Shown here piece by piece: positions 53,211 to 61,786 of a stretch of DNA of 64,000 nt. The position numbers and the translations under genes were made by a program. How positions within the stretch are numbered: position 1 is the stretch's first letter; each line of letters begins with the position of its first letter. The stretch is from contig NZ_JADPFC010000007.1 in NCBI RefSeq assembly GCF_015668195.1, forward strand, positions 18,296 to 82,295, written 5' to 3'. The notes under the pieces were generated by a model, which saw nothing but the letters and a program-made list of their open reading frames with translations, was not told where the DNA came from and searched no databases. The DNA comes from Romboutsia_C sp015668195 (GTDB lineage Bacteria > Bacillota > Clostridia > Peptostreptococcales > Peptostreptococcaceae).

Positions 53211-54359
53211 CTAATATTTAAAATCTAAAAGTTTATTTTTCAATTGATTTTCAATATTTCTTAATTCTAATTCAGCTTCCCTACGTTTTTGACGTCCTTC
53301 TGTTTGTATATTAAGTATTTCATCAAGAGTTGAAATTAATGACTCATTTGTAGCTCTAAGGGTTTCAATATCAACAATTCCTCTTTCAGACTCTTTTGCA
53401 GTTTCTATAGTTGAAGTTTTTAAAATTTCTGCATTTTTACGTAAAAGTTCATTTGTCATATCTGTTACTTCTCTTTGAACCCTTGCAGCATTAGCAGCGT
53501 GAGCAACCCCAAGTGCTAAAACCATTTGATTTTTCCAAAGCGGAATAGTATTTATAATTGTAGATTGTATTTTTTCAGACATTAATGCATCATTATTTTG
53601 AATTAAACGAATTTGAGGAGCCATTTGTAAAGAAATCATTTTAGTTAATTCTAAATCGTGAATTTTCTTTTCAAATCTATTGCAAAGAGCCACAAAATCA
53701 TTTAATTCTTGAGCATCCTGAGGATTACCACTATTTCTTGCTTTTTCTTGTAATTTAGGAAGTTCTTCCTTTTCTAGCTTTTGAAGTTTCTTTTTCCCAG
53801 CTAAGATATACATAGAAAGCTCTTTAAAATATACTTTATTTATTTCATACATCTTATCTAACATAGCAATATCTTTTAAAAGCTGTATTTGATGCGATTC
53901 AAGAACATTACACATTTTACCAATGTTTTTATCTACATTTTCATATTTTATTTTCATTTGGGAAATCTTATCCTTACCTTTTTTAAAGAAACCTAAAATT
54001 CCTTTTTTCTCTTCGGATTCTTCAAAGTTCTTTAATTCATGAACTACACTAGATAGTATTTCTCCAATTTCACCTAAATCTTTAGTTTTTACATTATTCA
54101 ATGCTGACTGTGAAAAATCAGAAATTTTCTTTTGAGCACCTACCCCATATTGTAAAATAGAATTTGAATTATTTATATCTATTTTATCTACAAATTGATC
54201 AACCATTTTTTTTTCTTCTTCTGTAAGTTGGATTTCATCAATTCTTTCTTCTTCTATTTTTTCTTCTTTTACTTTTACATCAAGAACTTCATCTTGGAAT
54301 GGTTGAAAAGTTAATTCTGGTTTTATATCAATAAACTCTTCTTTGAACTCATCACTCAT
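53211..54359 (-). CDS. TelA/KlaA-family toxic anion resistance protein
   Basis: A 382-residue helical protein of the TelA family. It shows SILQYGVGAQKKISDFSQSA, the central LQEKARNSGNPQDAQELNDF segment and WKNQMVLALGVAHAANAARV near 280-300. TelA proteins are linked to tellurite and other toxic-anion tolerance and to cell-envelope stress, commonly paired with XpaC as here. The start has GGGAGG upstream, and the XpaC-like gene ends 27 bases before it. Confidence 0.9.
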   Translation of the reverse strand: MSDEFKEEFIDIKPELTFQPFQDEVLDVKVKEEKIEEERIDEIQLTEEEKKMVDQFVDKIDINNSNSILQYGVGAQKKISDFSQSALNNVKTKDLGEIGEILSSVVHELKNFEESEEKKGILGFFKKGKDKISQMKIKYENVDKNIGKMCNVLESHQIQLLKDIAMLDKMYEINKVYFKELSMYILAGKKKLQKLEKEELPKLQEKARNSGNPQDAQELNDFVALCNRFEKKIHDLELTKMISLQMAPQIRLIQNNDALMSEKIQSTIINTIPLWKNQMVLALGVAHAANAARVQREVTDMTNELLRKNAEILKTSTIETAKESERGIVDIETLRATNESLISTLDEILNIQTEGRQKRREAELELRNIENQLKNKLLDFKY

Positions 54360-54386
54360 TTTTAATGCCTCCCTTTTATTTAAAAC

Positions 54387-55529
54387 TTACTTTTTAAAAT
54401 CGTCTTCTGCTAATCCCTCTTGTTTAAATAATGTTTTAAGAACAGAAATATCTGTAGAAATATCTAAAACAACATCTTCAAATAAATCATCTAATAAATT
54501 TTCAAAAGCGTTATTAATAAGATCGATACTCTTTTCAATTTCCCTTTTAGCATTTTCTATATTGTCGCCTTGAACTAGTTGATTATTTATCTCTTTATAT
54601 GAATTAATTAATTTTATAGTAATAGGAAGATAATGATTTATAAATTTATTAACTTCTTGTATCTTTTTAGGATTTTTTTCAACCTGATTAAGGATTTGGT
54701 TTGAAATGTTTCCTAATTTATCTAACTTTATAGCTATTTCTTCTTTATAAAGATCATTTCTTATATTTTTTATTTGTTCAATATAATTTCTTCCTATTTT
54801 AATTGTAGATTCTATTTCTTCTTTTTCTGAATCATATATTTCTTCATTTAATTTTTCATTATTACTTTCTTTAGCTATTTGTTGCTTTTTTAAATTTAAA
54901 TAGTCAGTATAGACTTCATCATTTAACATAAAATAAGTTTTTTCTTCATCTATATGCCCTTGTAAGAACATACCTAAATCAATCATTTTACTTAGGTCTT
55001 TAAGAACAAAACTCTCTTTCTCTTTTGCAAATTTTGCTAAGTCTTTAATTAAGAAATAGCTATTATTGTCAATAAATCTTACATACTTCTTAAAACGTTT
55101 TACTCTTTTTCTTAAATTTATTCCTCTTACTAATAAGGCTACACTTACTGCAAGGAATAAGAATAGAACTCCCAAAATAATGTTGCTACCTAAGATAATC
55201 CCGCTGAAAAATGTATTAAATATTAAGAATGTCAACACTGAAGAACCAAAAACAAAACTTCCACAAGCTCCCAATAATATATAAAGTATTCCCGATATAC
55301 TTCCAGCTGGTTTTTTATTGATATATCTTGATATATCATTTTTAGCTTTTTTATTTAAGCCTATATATTTTTCACTGTATCCATTAAGCTTTGATTTAAA
55401 TTGATTTAAGGTATCCTCAGTTTTATCATTAATATCCTTTTTCAAATTAGCAAAATCTATTGCTTTAAGTGCATTGCTAACTGTAGACATAATTTGGTCT
55501 TCTAAATTAGAAAAATCCTTTTTATCCAT
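54387..55529 (-). CDS. XpaC-like (5-bromo-4-chloroindolyl phosphate hydrolysis) protein
   Basis: A 380-residue protein. A soluble N-terminal ~75 residues precedes two close membrane helices (SISGILYILLGACGSFVFGS; LGVLFLFLAVSVALLVRGIN) and a long coiled-coil C-terminus (KLNEEIYDSEKEEIESTIKI onwards). XpaC proteins pair with TelA in many Firmicutes; the pair likely forms a membrane stress complex. It is longer than the smallest XpaC proteins. Cotranscribed with TelA. Confidence 0.82.
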   Translation of the reverse strand: MDKKDFSNLEDQIMSTVSNALKAIDFANLKKDINDKTEDTLNQFKSKLNGYSEKYIGLNKKAKNDISRYINKKPAGSISGILYILLGACGSFVFGSSVLTFLIFNTFFSGIILGSNIILGVLFLFLAVSVALLVRGINLRKRVKRFKKYVRFIDNNSYFLIKDLAKFAKEKESFVLKDLSKMIDLGMFLQGHIDEEKTYFMLNDEVYTDYLNLKKQQIAKESNNEKLNEEIYDSEKEEIESTIKIGRNYIEQIKNIRNDLYKEEIAIKLDKLGNISNQILNQVEKNPKKIQEVNKFINHYLPITIKLINSYKEINNQLVQGDNIENAKREIEKSIDLINNAFENLLDDLFEDVVLDISTDISVLKTLFKQEGLAEDDFKK

Positions 55530-55716
55530 TATTTTGCCTCCAGATTATTTTTTATTATAATTAACATAATTCTGGATATATACTATACCGTTATGTTAAT
55601 ATTTTAAGTTTATTATATCTTATAATTTAGCTAATTGTAACTGCTAACTTAAAAGGAATATAATAAACATATTTTATAAATACATTATTAATTATGATAC
55701 AATACCTTTGCTAATA

Positions 55717-55756
55717 AAAATAGCCTCAGGTATTGATATGACTTACCTGAGGCTAT
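55717..55756 (-). terminator. Terminator of spo0M
   Basis: ATAGCCTCAGGTA pairs with TACCTGAGGCTAT followed by T5 on the minus strand. Confidence 0.9.
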
Positions 55757-55757
55757 G

Positions 55758-55791
55758 AACCTCACTTATTTGTGATACGGTTATACGTACC
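55758..55791 (-). repeat. rlmH-3'-end-like att site B
   Basis: Minus strand TAACCGTATCACAAATAAG, same orientation as the rlmH end. The stop and EPYHK-like codons (CCGTATCACAAATAA) are kept. Confidence 0.8.
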
Positions 55792-55917
55792 TTACTCTAC
55801 GGAGCTTACTTTTATTTAATATTAAATGTACTTTTTGCATTTGCTATGTATATATTTTTAGGTTTATATAGTCCACTTATGGTGCATACCATAAAATACT
55901 TCTTCATGTAATATGTT

Positions 55918-56694
55918 TTATGAGTATATTTTCAATAATTGTTCTATTTCATTTTTAATTTCATCAAAACTATATTTTCTAGAATTCTCTAACCTAATTC
56001 TTAATTTAGTTTCATCTAGTCCCATAGACTCACTTATAAAGCTCATAAAACCTCTAACTTTTCTATCAACTTCTAAAAGTATATCCACATGAGTATTTGT
56101 AGGTATAAAAACTAGTTCTAATTCGTCTAGTCTACCTCTAAAATTACCTCTAGTTGGTATAAATTCAAATTCTTGAACAAAATTAAACCCATTTAATTTA
56201 GCTGGACAATATTCATTTTCAACCTCTCTAAGAGAAAAACCTAACTCTAATATAGCGTCTATAACATTTTGCATATAATCGTTAAATCCTACATTTATAT
56301 AATCTCTATCTGATGTATCTTTCCCACTTTTTATATCTAAATAAGTTGATATCCATACTTGTGATTTATGTATAGTAACAGGTACTCTCTTATATAAAAT
56401 AAAGCTAAATTTAACTTCATATGTTTCATCAGGAAGTATACTTTTATCTATTTTTATAATATGCTCTTGAATACGTTGTACTTGATTTATAATTTTATCA
56501 TCGACTTCTTGTTTATAGCTAGTGTAAACACCTATAGAAATATCATTTATATGTTGCTCAATATTACCACCTTTTATTTTACAAATACCTTCAATTCTTT
56601 TTCCTGGCATTATATTTTTAGTGTAAATTATTGTATCTATTCTTGCACCACCTAAACCAAATGCTGATGCCATAACTTTGTTGAATATTCCCAT
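55918..56694 (-). CDS. spo0M: Spo0M (SpoOM) arrestin-like sporulation protein
   Basis: A 258-residue arrestin-fold protein of the Spo0M family (SASAFGLGGARIDTIIYTKN-type start: MASAFGLGGARIDTII; then KRIEGICKIKGGNIEQHIND). In Bacillus it modulates sporulation and cytoskeletal contacts. The start has TGGAGG upstream. It is a single-gene cassette between att-like sites A and B, terminated at 55717..55756. Confidence 0.93.
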   Translation of the reverse strand: MGIFNKVMASAFGLGGARIDTIIYTKNIMPGKRIEGICKIKGGNIEQHINDISIGVYTSYKQEVDDKIINQVQRIQEHIIKIDKSILPDETYEVKFSFILYKRVPVTIHKSQVWISTYLDIKSGKDTSDRDYINVGFNDYMQNVIDAILELGFSLREVENEYCPAKLNGFNFVQEFEFIPTRGNFRGRLDELELVFIPTNTHVDILLEVDRKVRGFMSFISESMGLDETKLRIRLENSRKYSFDEIKNEIEQLLKIYS

Positions 56695-57183
56695 GTCATA
56701 CCTCCATATTTTTTATATTTTGACATCTTTATTTTATAGTAAATTATTTTAATTTTCAAATAATATAAATAGCAAAATATGGTTAATCACTTTAGAAATT
56801 CCTAAGTTTTATTATAAAACTGTACTTATTATATTTGTTATTTGTCTAATTGATTGTTTCTCTTAGAATATTTAATAATTGCTTGAGTTATAGTCTTACT
56901 TAACGTAAAAATACTAAAAAAGAAACCGTATCTCTTATTTGTGATACGGTTCTCCGTTACACCCCCAAAGGATGTCGCTTTTTATTCTATTATATTAGCA
57001 TATTTATTAATTCCTCTATATCTGTATATGGAAAGAAACTCAAGAATAGATGAAATCACAAATATAATATTTTTTATCATAAGTTGTCTAGTAAGAGCAA
57101 CTTACCTTGTTTTTAATTTAATAATTTTGGGTATCATAAGATAAGCTATTTTAAAATTTTAAATTGAAAGAGGACATTTTAAT
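56695..57183. other. Intergenic region holding att-like site A
   Basis: 489 bases. Contains att-like site A (56923..56951). An open frame 56941..57144 with hydrophobic stretches starts inside the repeat and lacks a ribosome site, so I do not call it. The GntP promoter lies here. Confidence 0.55.
56923..56951 (-). repeat. rlmH-3'-end-like att site A (encodes NGEPYHK-stop)
   Basis: Minus strand GAACCGTATCACAAATAAG, preceded by AACGGA so that the frame reads NGEPYHK-stop, the exact consensus C-terminus of RlmH. It folds back on GATACGGTTT and is followed by a T-rich run. Confidence 0.88.
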
Positions 57184-58563
57184 ATGATAAGCATAATCGG
57201 ATTAATTTTATCATTATCTTTGATAATATTCTTAGCCTACAAAGGGTATTCAACTATTATTACAGCTCCCTTAGTTGCCTTACTTACAGTATTATTAATA
57301 GGTGGAGATTCTAATACACAGTTAATGGTTCATTATACTGAAGTATATATGGGTGGGTTTGCAAATTTCGTAAAGAACTACTTCCCTATTTTCTTAACAG
57401 GTGCAATCTTTGCTAAATTAATGGAAGAAGCTCTTTATGCGAAATCCATAGCAAATTTCATTACTAAAAATTTAGGTAAAAATAAAACTATATTAGCAGT
57501 AGTACTTGCTGGTGCACTTCTTACATATGGAGGGGTTTCTTTATTTACAGTTGCCTTCGTATTATATCCTATTGCCAATGTTTTGTTTAAGGAATCTGAT
57601 ATTCCAAAGAGATTAATTCCAGGAACTATTGCTCTAGGGTCATTTACCTTTACAATGACAGCTCTTCCAGGTACTCCTGAAATACAAAATGTTATTCCTA
57701 TGAGATACTTTGGGACAGATACTTTTGCTGCACCTCTTATAGGAATTATAGCTAGTGTATTAATGCTAGTACTTGGCATGGCTTGGCTTACATATCGCGT
57801 TAGAAAAGCACATGAGAATCTAGAAGGGTATGGAAATCATTATATTGAGGATAACTTTAATGAAGATAAGAATATTCCAAATATATTTTTAGCAGTAACA
57901 CCTATATTAATTATATTTTTAAGTAATTTATTCTTTTCAAAAATATTTTACCAATTAATCGATGGCTCTTATTTGAGTAAATATAACTTAGCACTAGATA
58001 ATGTGTCTGGCACATGGAGTGTAATTATCTCTATAGTTATATCCACATTATTTATAATAATAACTAACTTTAGGAAAATTTCTAACTTAAATAAAGTTCT
58101 TAATGAAGGTATATCAAATTCCTTTTTACCACTGCTTAGTTCTAGTGCTATTGTTGGGTATGGAAGTGTTATAAAATCATTGCCTGTATTTATTGCTTTG
58201 CAATCAATGATATTAAATGTATCTTCTAATCCAATAATTTCAGAAGCTTTATCAGTGAACATAATTTGTGGTATTACAGCATCTGCCTCTGGAGGACTTA
58301 CTATAACACTAGATGCTCTATCATCTACCTTTATAGCAATGAGTCAAGCCCTTAATATTTCTCCTGAAATAATGCATAGAATAGCTGCTTTAGCTTCTGG
58401 TGGACTTGATACCTTACCTCATAATGGAGCAGTAATAACAACACTTGCTATTTGTAGCCTTACTCATAAGGATTCCTATAAAGATATTTTTATTACCTCT
58501 GTTGTTATACCTATATTAGTAACCACATTGGTCGTTATTACTACATCTATATTATATACTTAA
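57184..58563 (+). CDS. GntP-family permease
   Basis: A 459-residue transporter of the gluconate:H+/GntP family, about 12 helices. Segments include YSTIITAPLVALLTVLLIGG, FLTGAIFAKLMEEALYAKSI, GGVSLFTVAFVLYPIA and GGLDTLPHNGAVITTLAICS (family end). Substrates of relatives are gluconate, hydroxybutyrate and other organic acids; none can be chosen. It is the only gene of the cassette nearest rlmH and has no partner dehydrogenase. A hairpin at 58580..58629 follows. Confidence 0.92.
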   Translation: MISIIGLILSLSLIIFLAYKGYSTIITAPLVALLTVLLIGGDSNTQLMVHYTEVYMGGFANFVKNYFPIFLTGAIFAKLMEEALYAKSIANFITKNLGKNKTILAVVLAGALLTYGGVSLFTVAFVLYPIANVLFKESDIPKRLIPGTIALGSFTFTMTALPGTPEIQNVIPMRYFGTDTFAAPLIGIIASVLMLVLGMAWLTYRVRKAHENLEGYGNHYIEDNFNEDKNIPNIFLAVTPILIIFLSNLFFSKIFYQLIDGSYLSKYNLALDNVSGTWSVIISIVISTLFIIITNFRKISNLNKVLNEGISNSFLPLLSSSAIVGYGSVIKSLPVFIALQSMILNVSSNPIISEALSVNIICGITASASGGLTITLDALSSTFIAMSQALNISPEIMHRIAALASGGLDTLPHNGAVITTLAICSLTHKDSYKDIFITSVVIPILVTTLVVITTSILYT

Positions 58564-58579
58564 GATTAATGGTATAAAA

Positions 58580-58629
58580 ATAACCACACTTTAGAATTTT
58601 CAATATATTAAATCCTTAGGTGTGGTTAT
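58580..58629. terminator. Hairpin between gntP and rlmH
   Basis: ATAACCACAC pairs with GTGTGGTTAT over a large loop containing ATTTT; likely terminator of the permease gene. Confidence 0.55.
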
Positions 58630-58734
58630 ATATTTAGCATGTTTTCTAGAAAAATTATCCATTGTGTAAATTCACGCATTCCTTCACGTCTTTTTTCTTA
58701 TGGATAATAATATTATCACTAGAATCTTTTCAGT

Positions 58735-58768
58735 ATATCACAAGAGAGTTATACTTTACTTGTGATAT
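58735..58768. repeat. Inverted repeat at the rlmH 3' end (chromosomal att side)
   Basis: ATATCACAAG (58735..58744) and CTTGTGATAT (58759..58768). The second arm is the end of the rlmH coding sequence (CATATCACAAGTAA on the minus strand). It forms a hairpin spanning the stop codon, like the inverted repeats at SCC att sites. Confidence 0.75.
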
Positions 58769-59235
58769 GGTTCATTATTATTTATTCTAAACGCTCTATA
58801 AACTTGCTCTAAAAGTATAAGTCTCATCAGTTGATGTGGAAAAGTCATCTTAGAAAAAGATAACTTATAATCAGCTCTGTTTAACACCTCATCACAAAGC
58901 CCTAGAGAACCTCCTATAACAAAAGTTATATGACTATTACCTCTAACAGCTAGCTTACTCATAGTATCTGCTAATTCTTCAGAAGATAAATTCTTTCCAT
59001 CAATAGCAAGAGCGATAACATAGCTATTGCTCTTTATTTTACCTAGAATTTTTTTACCTTCCTTTTCTTTGACTATTAACATATCCTTTGGGCTTAAGTT
59101 TTCTGGACACTTTTCATCATCCAATTCTATTAAATCTAATTTACAATACTTAGATAATCTCTTTGAAAATTCTTCTATTCCTAATTTTAAATACTTTTCT
59201 TTTAATTTACCTACACTAATAACTGTTATATTCAT
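58756..59235 (-). CDS. rlmH: 23S rRNA (pseudouridine1915-N3)-methyltransferase
   Basis: A 159-residue SPOUT methyltransferase, full length. FVIGGSLGLCDEVLNRADYK is the SAM-binding trefoil knot region, and the end RAFRINNNEPYHK is the conserved C-terminus. It methylates Psi1915 of 23S rRNA. Its 3' end is the classic insertion site of staphylococcal SCC elements, and the same bases recur downstream at 56923, 55758, 53162 and 46534. AAAGGAG ribosome site. Confidence 0.98.
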   Translation of the reverse strand: MNITVISVGKLKEKYLKLGIEEFSKRLSKYCKLDLIELDDEKCPENLSPKDMLIVKEKEGKKILGKIKSNSYVIALAIDGKNLSSEELADTMSKLAVRGNSHITFVIGGSLGLCDEVLNRADYKLSFSKMTFPHQLMRLILLEQVYRAFRINNNEPYHK

Positions 59236-59281
59236 AAGATTTCTCCTTTATCCGGTCTATTTATGTCTTAATAAATCCTCT

Positions 59282-60076
59282 TTATTTAACTTTATATATA
59301 TCTGAAACTTCTTCTCTTAATAAAACATCTAGCTTAACATCTTGTCCAACTATTATATCATTTTGAGTAAGTATGCTCTTAGATGTTTCATATGCTAGTT
59401 CTGGGAAGTTATTTTCTTTACTTAAATGAGCTAATAATATTCTTTCCGTTCCGTTATTTATAAGCTCAACACAGAATTTAGCTGCATCTTCATTTGATAA
59501 ATGCCCTTCTTCTGACATCACCCTCTTTTTTAATGAGTATGGGTAAGAACCCATCATAAGCATATTAGGGTCATAATTTGATTCTAATACTACTAATTTT
59601 GATTTATACAGATGTCTTCTTATATTGTCATCTATATATCCTATATCTGTAGCTATAGACATCTTATCGTTCCCTGTGTAGAAGTTATATCCTACTGCGT
59701 CCGATGCATCGTGTGGTATTGAAAATGGTCTTATTACCACATCTCCTAAAGAGTAAGTTTTATCATTTTCAAATACCTTCATATTGTTACTTTCTATATT
59801 TCCTAATTTATCTTTCATAGCACACCATGTTTTTACATTTGCAAATATAGGTATATTATATTTTCTAGACATTATCCCTGCACCTTTTATATGGTCTGAA
59901 TGTTCATGTGTTATGAATATTCCTTTCACCTTTTCCATATTTATTCCTATATCATCAAGTCCTGTTGTTATTCTCTTTCCACTAAGACCTGCATCTACTA
60001 GTATTCCTGTATCCTTATATTCTATATAATGGCAATTTCCGCTACTTCCACTTCCTATTGAACAGTATTTTAGCAT
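59282..60076 (-). CDS. YycJ/WalJ-type MBL-fold hydrolase
   Basis: A 264-residue metallo-beta-lactamase-fold protein. The metal site is ITHEHSDHIKGAGIMSRKYN (HxHxDH), and the start LKYCSIGSGSSGNCHYIEYK is typical of YycJ. It is an exonuclease-type member of the WalRK neighbourhood in other Firmicutes, where rlmH and walJ also lie close together. Here it lies 46 bases upstream of rlmH; likely a core operon. Confidence 0.9.
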   Translation of the reverse strand: MLKYCSIGSGSSGNCHYIEYKDTGILVDAGLSGKRITTGLDDIGINMEKVKGIFITHEHSDHIKGAGIMSRKYNIPIFANVKTWCAMKDKLGNIESNNMKVFENDKTYSLGDVVIRPFSIPHDASDAVGYNFYTGNDKMSIATDIGYIDDNIRRHLYKSKLVVLESNYDPNMLMMGSYPYSLKKRVMSEEGHLSNEDAAKFCVELINNGTERILLAHLSKENNFPELAYETSKSILTQNDIIVGQDVKLDVLLREEVSDIYKVK

Positions 60077-60163
60077 TTATTCACCTCGTCTTCTCATTGT
60101 CATAGATTATATTATACCAAAAAACTCAAGCATTAAATAATTATTTAATGCTTGAGTTAAAAT

Positions 60164-61636
60164 TTACTTGTATTCTTTTATAATCTTATCTATATCTACA
60201 CCCTTATCATTCCATAACTTTACAAATTCTGCACTACTTACGTTTTTGTGCATATATGTAGAGTAATATTCCTTTAAAGTATCAAAGAATACCTTATCTC
60301 CCACTTCTTTTCTTACTTCATGGAAAGCTAAAGCCCCTTTAGTATAGACATTTAAACTATATTCTATTGAATTTGAATACTCTGTTACTGGCTTAAATAT
60401 ATCTTCACTACGATAACTTCTAGCTTGTAGCTCCATATTATCTATTAATTTCTTAGCTACTTCATTTCCATATTTTTTTTCAAAGTATAGTATTGTAGAA
60501 TATTCTGTTAGCGCTTCATCTATCCATGGTTCACTTATTTCATTATTTCCAACTACTGAATACCACCATTGGTGTGCTGTCTCGTGTGCGATTACATATT
60601 CTAATAAAAATTTATCTCTATTATTATACAAGCTTTGATCTATCATTATTAAAGTTGGGTATTCCATACCTCCTATAAAAAAGTCACTTGCTATTACAGA
60701 GTATGTATCATATGGATATTTCCCAAATAACTCACTAAATATCTCCATAGAGCTCTTTGCAATATATGTAGCATCCTTAGATAATTCTTCATTTAAATTA
60801 TATGTACTAATATTGACTTCATTATATTTATCGCTATCAACATGAAACTTATCACTTAAAATAAAAGCGAAATCTCTCACTTGCTTTGCTTCTACTTCAT
60901 AAAGAGTCTTGTCACTATCAGATGTCTCCTTTACTACCTTACCTGTACATCCAATTTTATACTTTTTAGGTAAAAGTATCTTTACATAGAAGTCGCTTGT
61001 ATCACTATAAAATGGATCCCCTACTGTTTCATAGCTATTTAAATCCCATCCTTTGTCATCATTAACACTAGCTATTGGAAACCAATTGGCCACGTTTACT
61101 GTATTTTCCCCATATCCAAATCTACCTTGCGAATTAGGTATTTTAACATTGTATTTCATATCTATAGATACTTTATTTCCTGGCTTAATTGGGTTTTTTA
61201 ATTCAATCTCTAGTATATCATTTTTTTCACCACTTACCTTATAGGCCAATTTTTTTCCATTATTTAATATGTTTTTTAAATCTATATATCCTTCATTAAA
61301 TCCATTTGGATATGCTTGTTTCATTTCAGATTTTTCAAAAGGCGCAAATTCACTCTTTGAGAAAGCATTTGGATATATATGAAAATATAGCTTGTCTAAA
61401 GTGATTTTTGTATTATTTACATACTCTATATTTTGGTTACACATTAAACGTTTACTTTCATCATCAAAAACTACATCTATTGTATATCTATTAATATCTT
61501 TTTCATTTGTTAAGTTGGCTGAAGGTATTTCTTTTTTATCATTGTAAAAATATATTCCTCCACCGGCTACTAAAACTAATGCTATTATTCCTACTGATAA
61601 TAGCTTTCTTACTCTTTTAGTAAAGTTTATTATCAA
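60164..61636 (-). CDS. M1-family metallopeptidase, membrane-anchored, TTG start
   Basis: A 490-residue gluzincin aminopeptidase. A membrane anchor (LLSVGIIALVLVAGGGIYFY) leads to an extracellular domain with FFIGGMEYPTLI (GAMEN-like), HETAHQWW (His351, His355) and WIDEALTEY with Glu374 as third zinc ligand. It would trim peptides outside the membrane. The start is a TTG at 61636 with GGGGAG upstream; there is no ATG before the anchor. It lies upstream of walJ on the same strand, separated by 87 bases. Confidence 0.92.
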   Translation of the reverse strand: MIINFTKRVRKLLSVGIIALVLVAGGGIYFYNDKKEIPSANLTNEKDINRYTIDVVFDDESKRLMCNQNIEYVNNTKITLDKLYFHIYPNAFSKSEFAPFEKSEMKQAYPNGFNEGYIDLKNILNNGKKLAYKVSGEKNDILEIELKNPIKPGNKVSIDMKYNVKIPNSQGRFGYGENTVNVANWFPIASVNDDKGWDLNSYETVGDPFYSDTSDFYVKILLPKKYKIGCTGKVVKETSDSDKTLYEVEAKQVRDFAFILSDKFHVDSDKYNEVNISTYNLNEELSKDATYIAKSSMEIFSELFGKYPYDTYSVIASDFFIGGMEYPTLIMIDQSLYNNRDKFLLEYVIAHETAHQWWYSVVGNNEISEPWIDEALTEYSTILYFEKKYGNEVAKKLIDNMELQARSYRSEDIFKPVTEYSNSIEYSLNVYTKGALAFHEVRKEVGDKVFFDTLKEYYSTYMHKNVSSAEFVKLWNDKGVDIDKIIKEYK

Positions 61637-61786
61637 ATCTTCTCCCCCCTGTTTTACATGAATAATTTAAAAGTTTTTTTGCAAGATAAATTTATATAGC
61701 TTTTTATGATATAATTCTTCTTGATAATTATGTAGGCTACATTTAGTATTACATTTTTATGATATAATTTAAAGCGAGGTGATAAA

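Larger units (their letters stand above)
55530..55917. other. Intergenic region holding att-like site B
   Basis: 388 bases. Contains the spo0M terminator (55717..55756) followed at once by att-like site B. Otherwise without a gene. Confidence 0.6.

Noticed and set aside
56941..57144. A 67-residue hydrophobic open frame on the plus strand
   Set aside because: It starts inside att-like site A, has no ribosome site, and its hydrophobicity is expected from T-rich DNA.
46534..58775. A complete, active SCC element
   Set aside because: No ccr recombinase, Cch helicase or other mobility gene is present in the window; only att-like repeats and cargo are seen.
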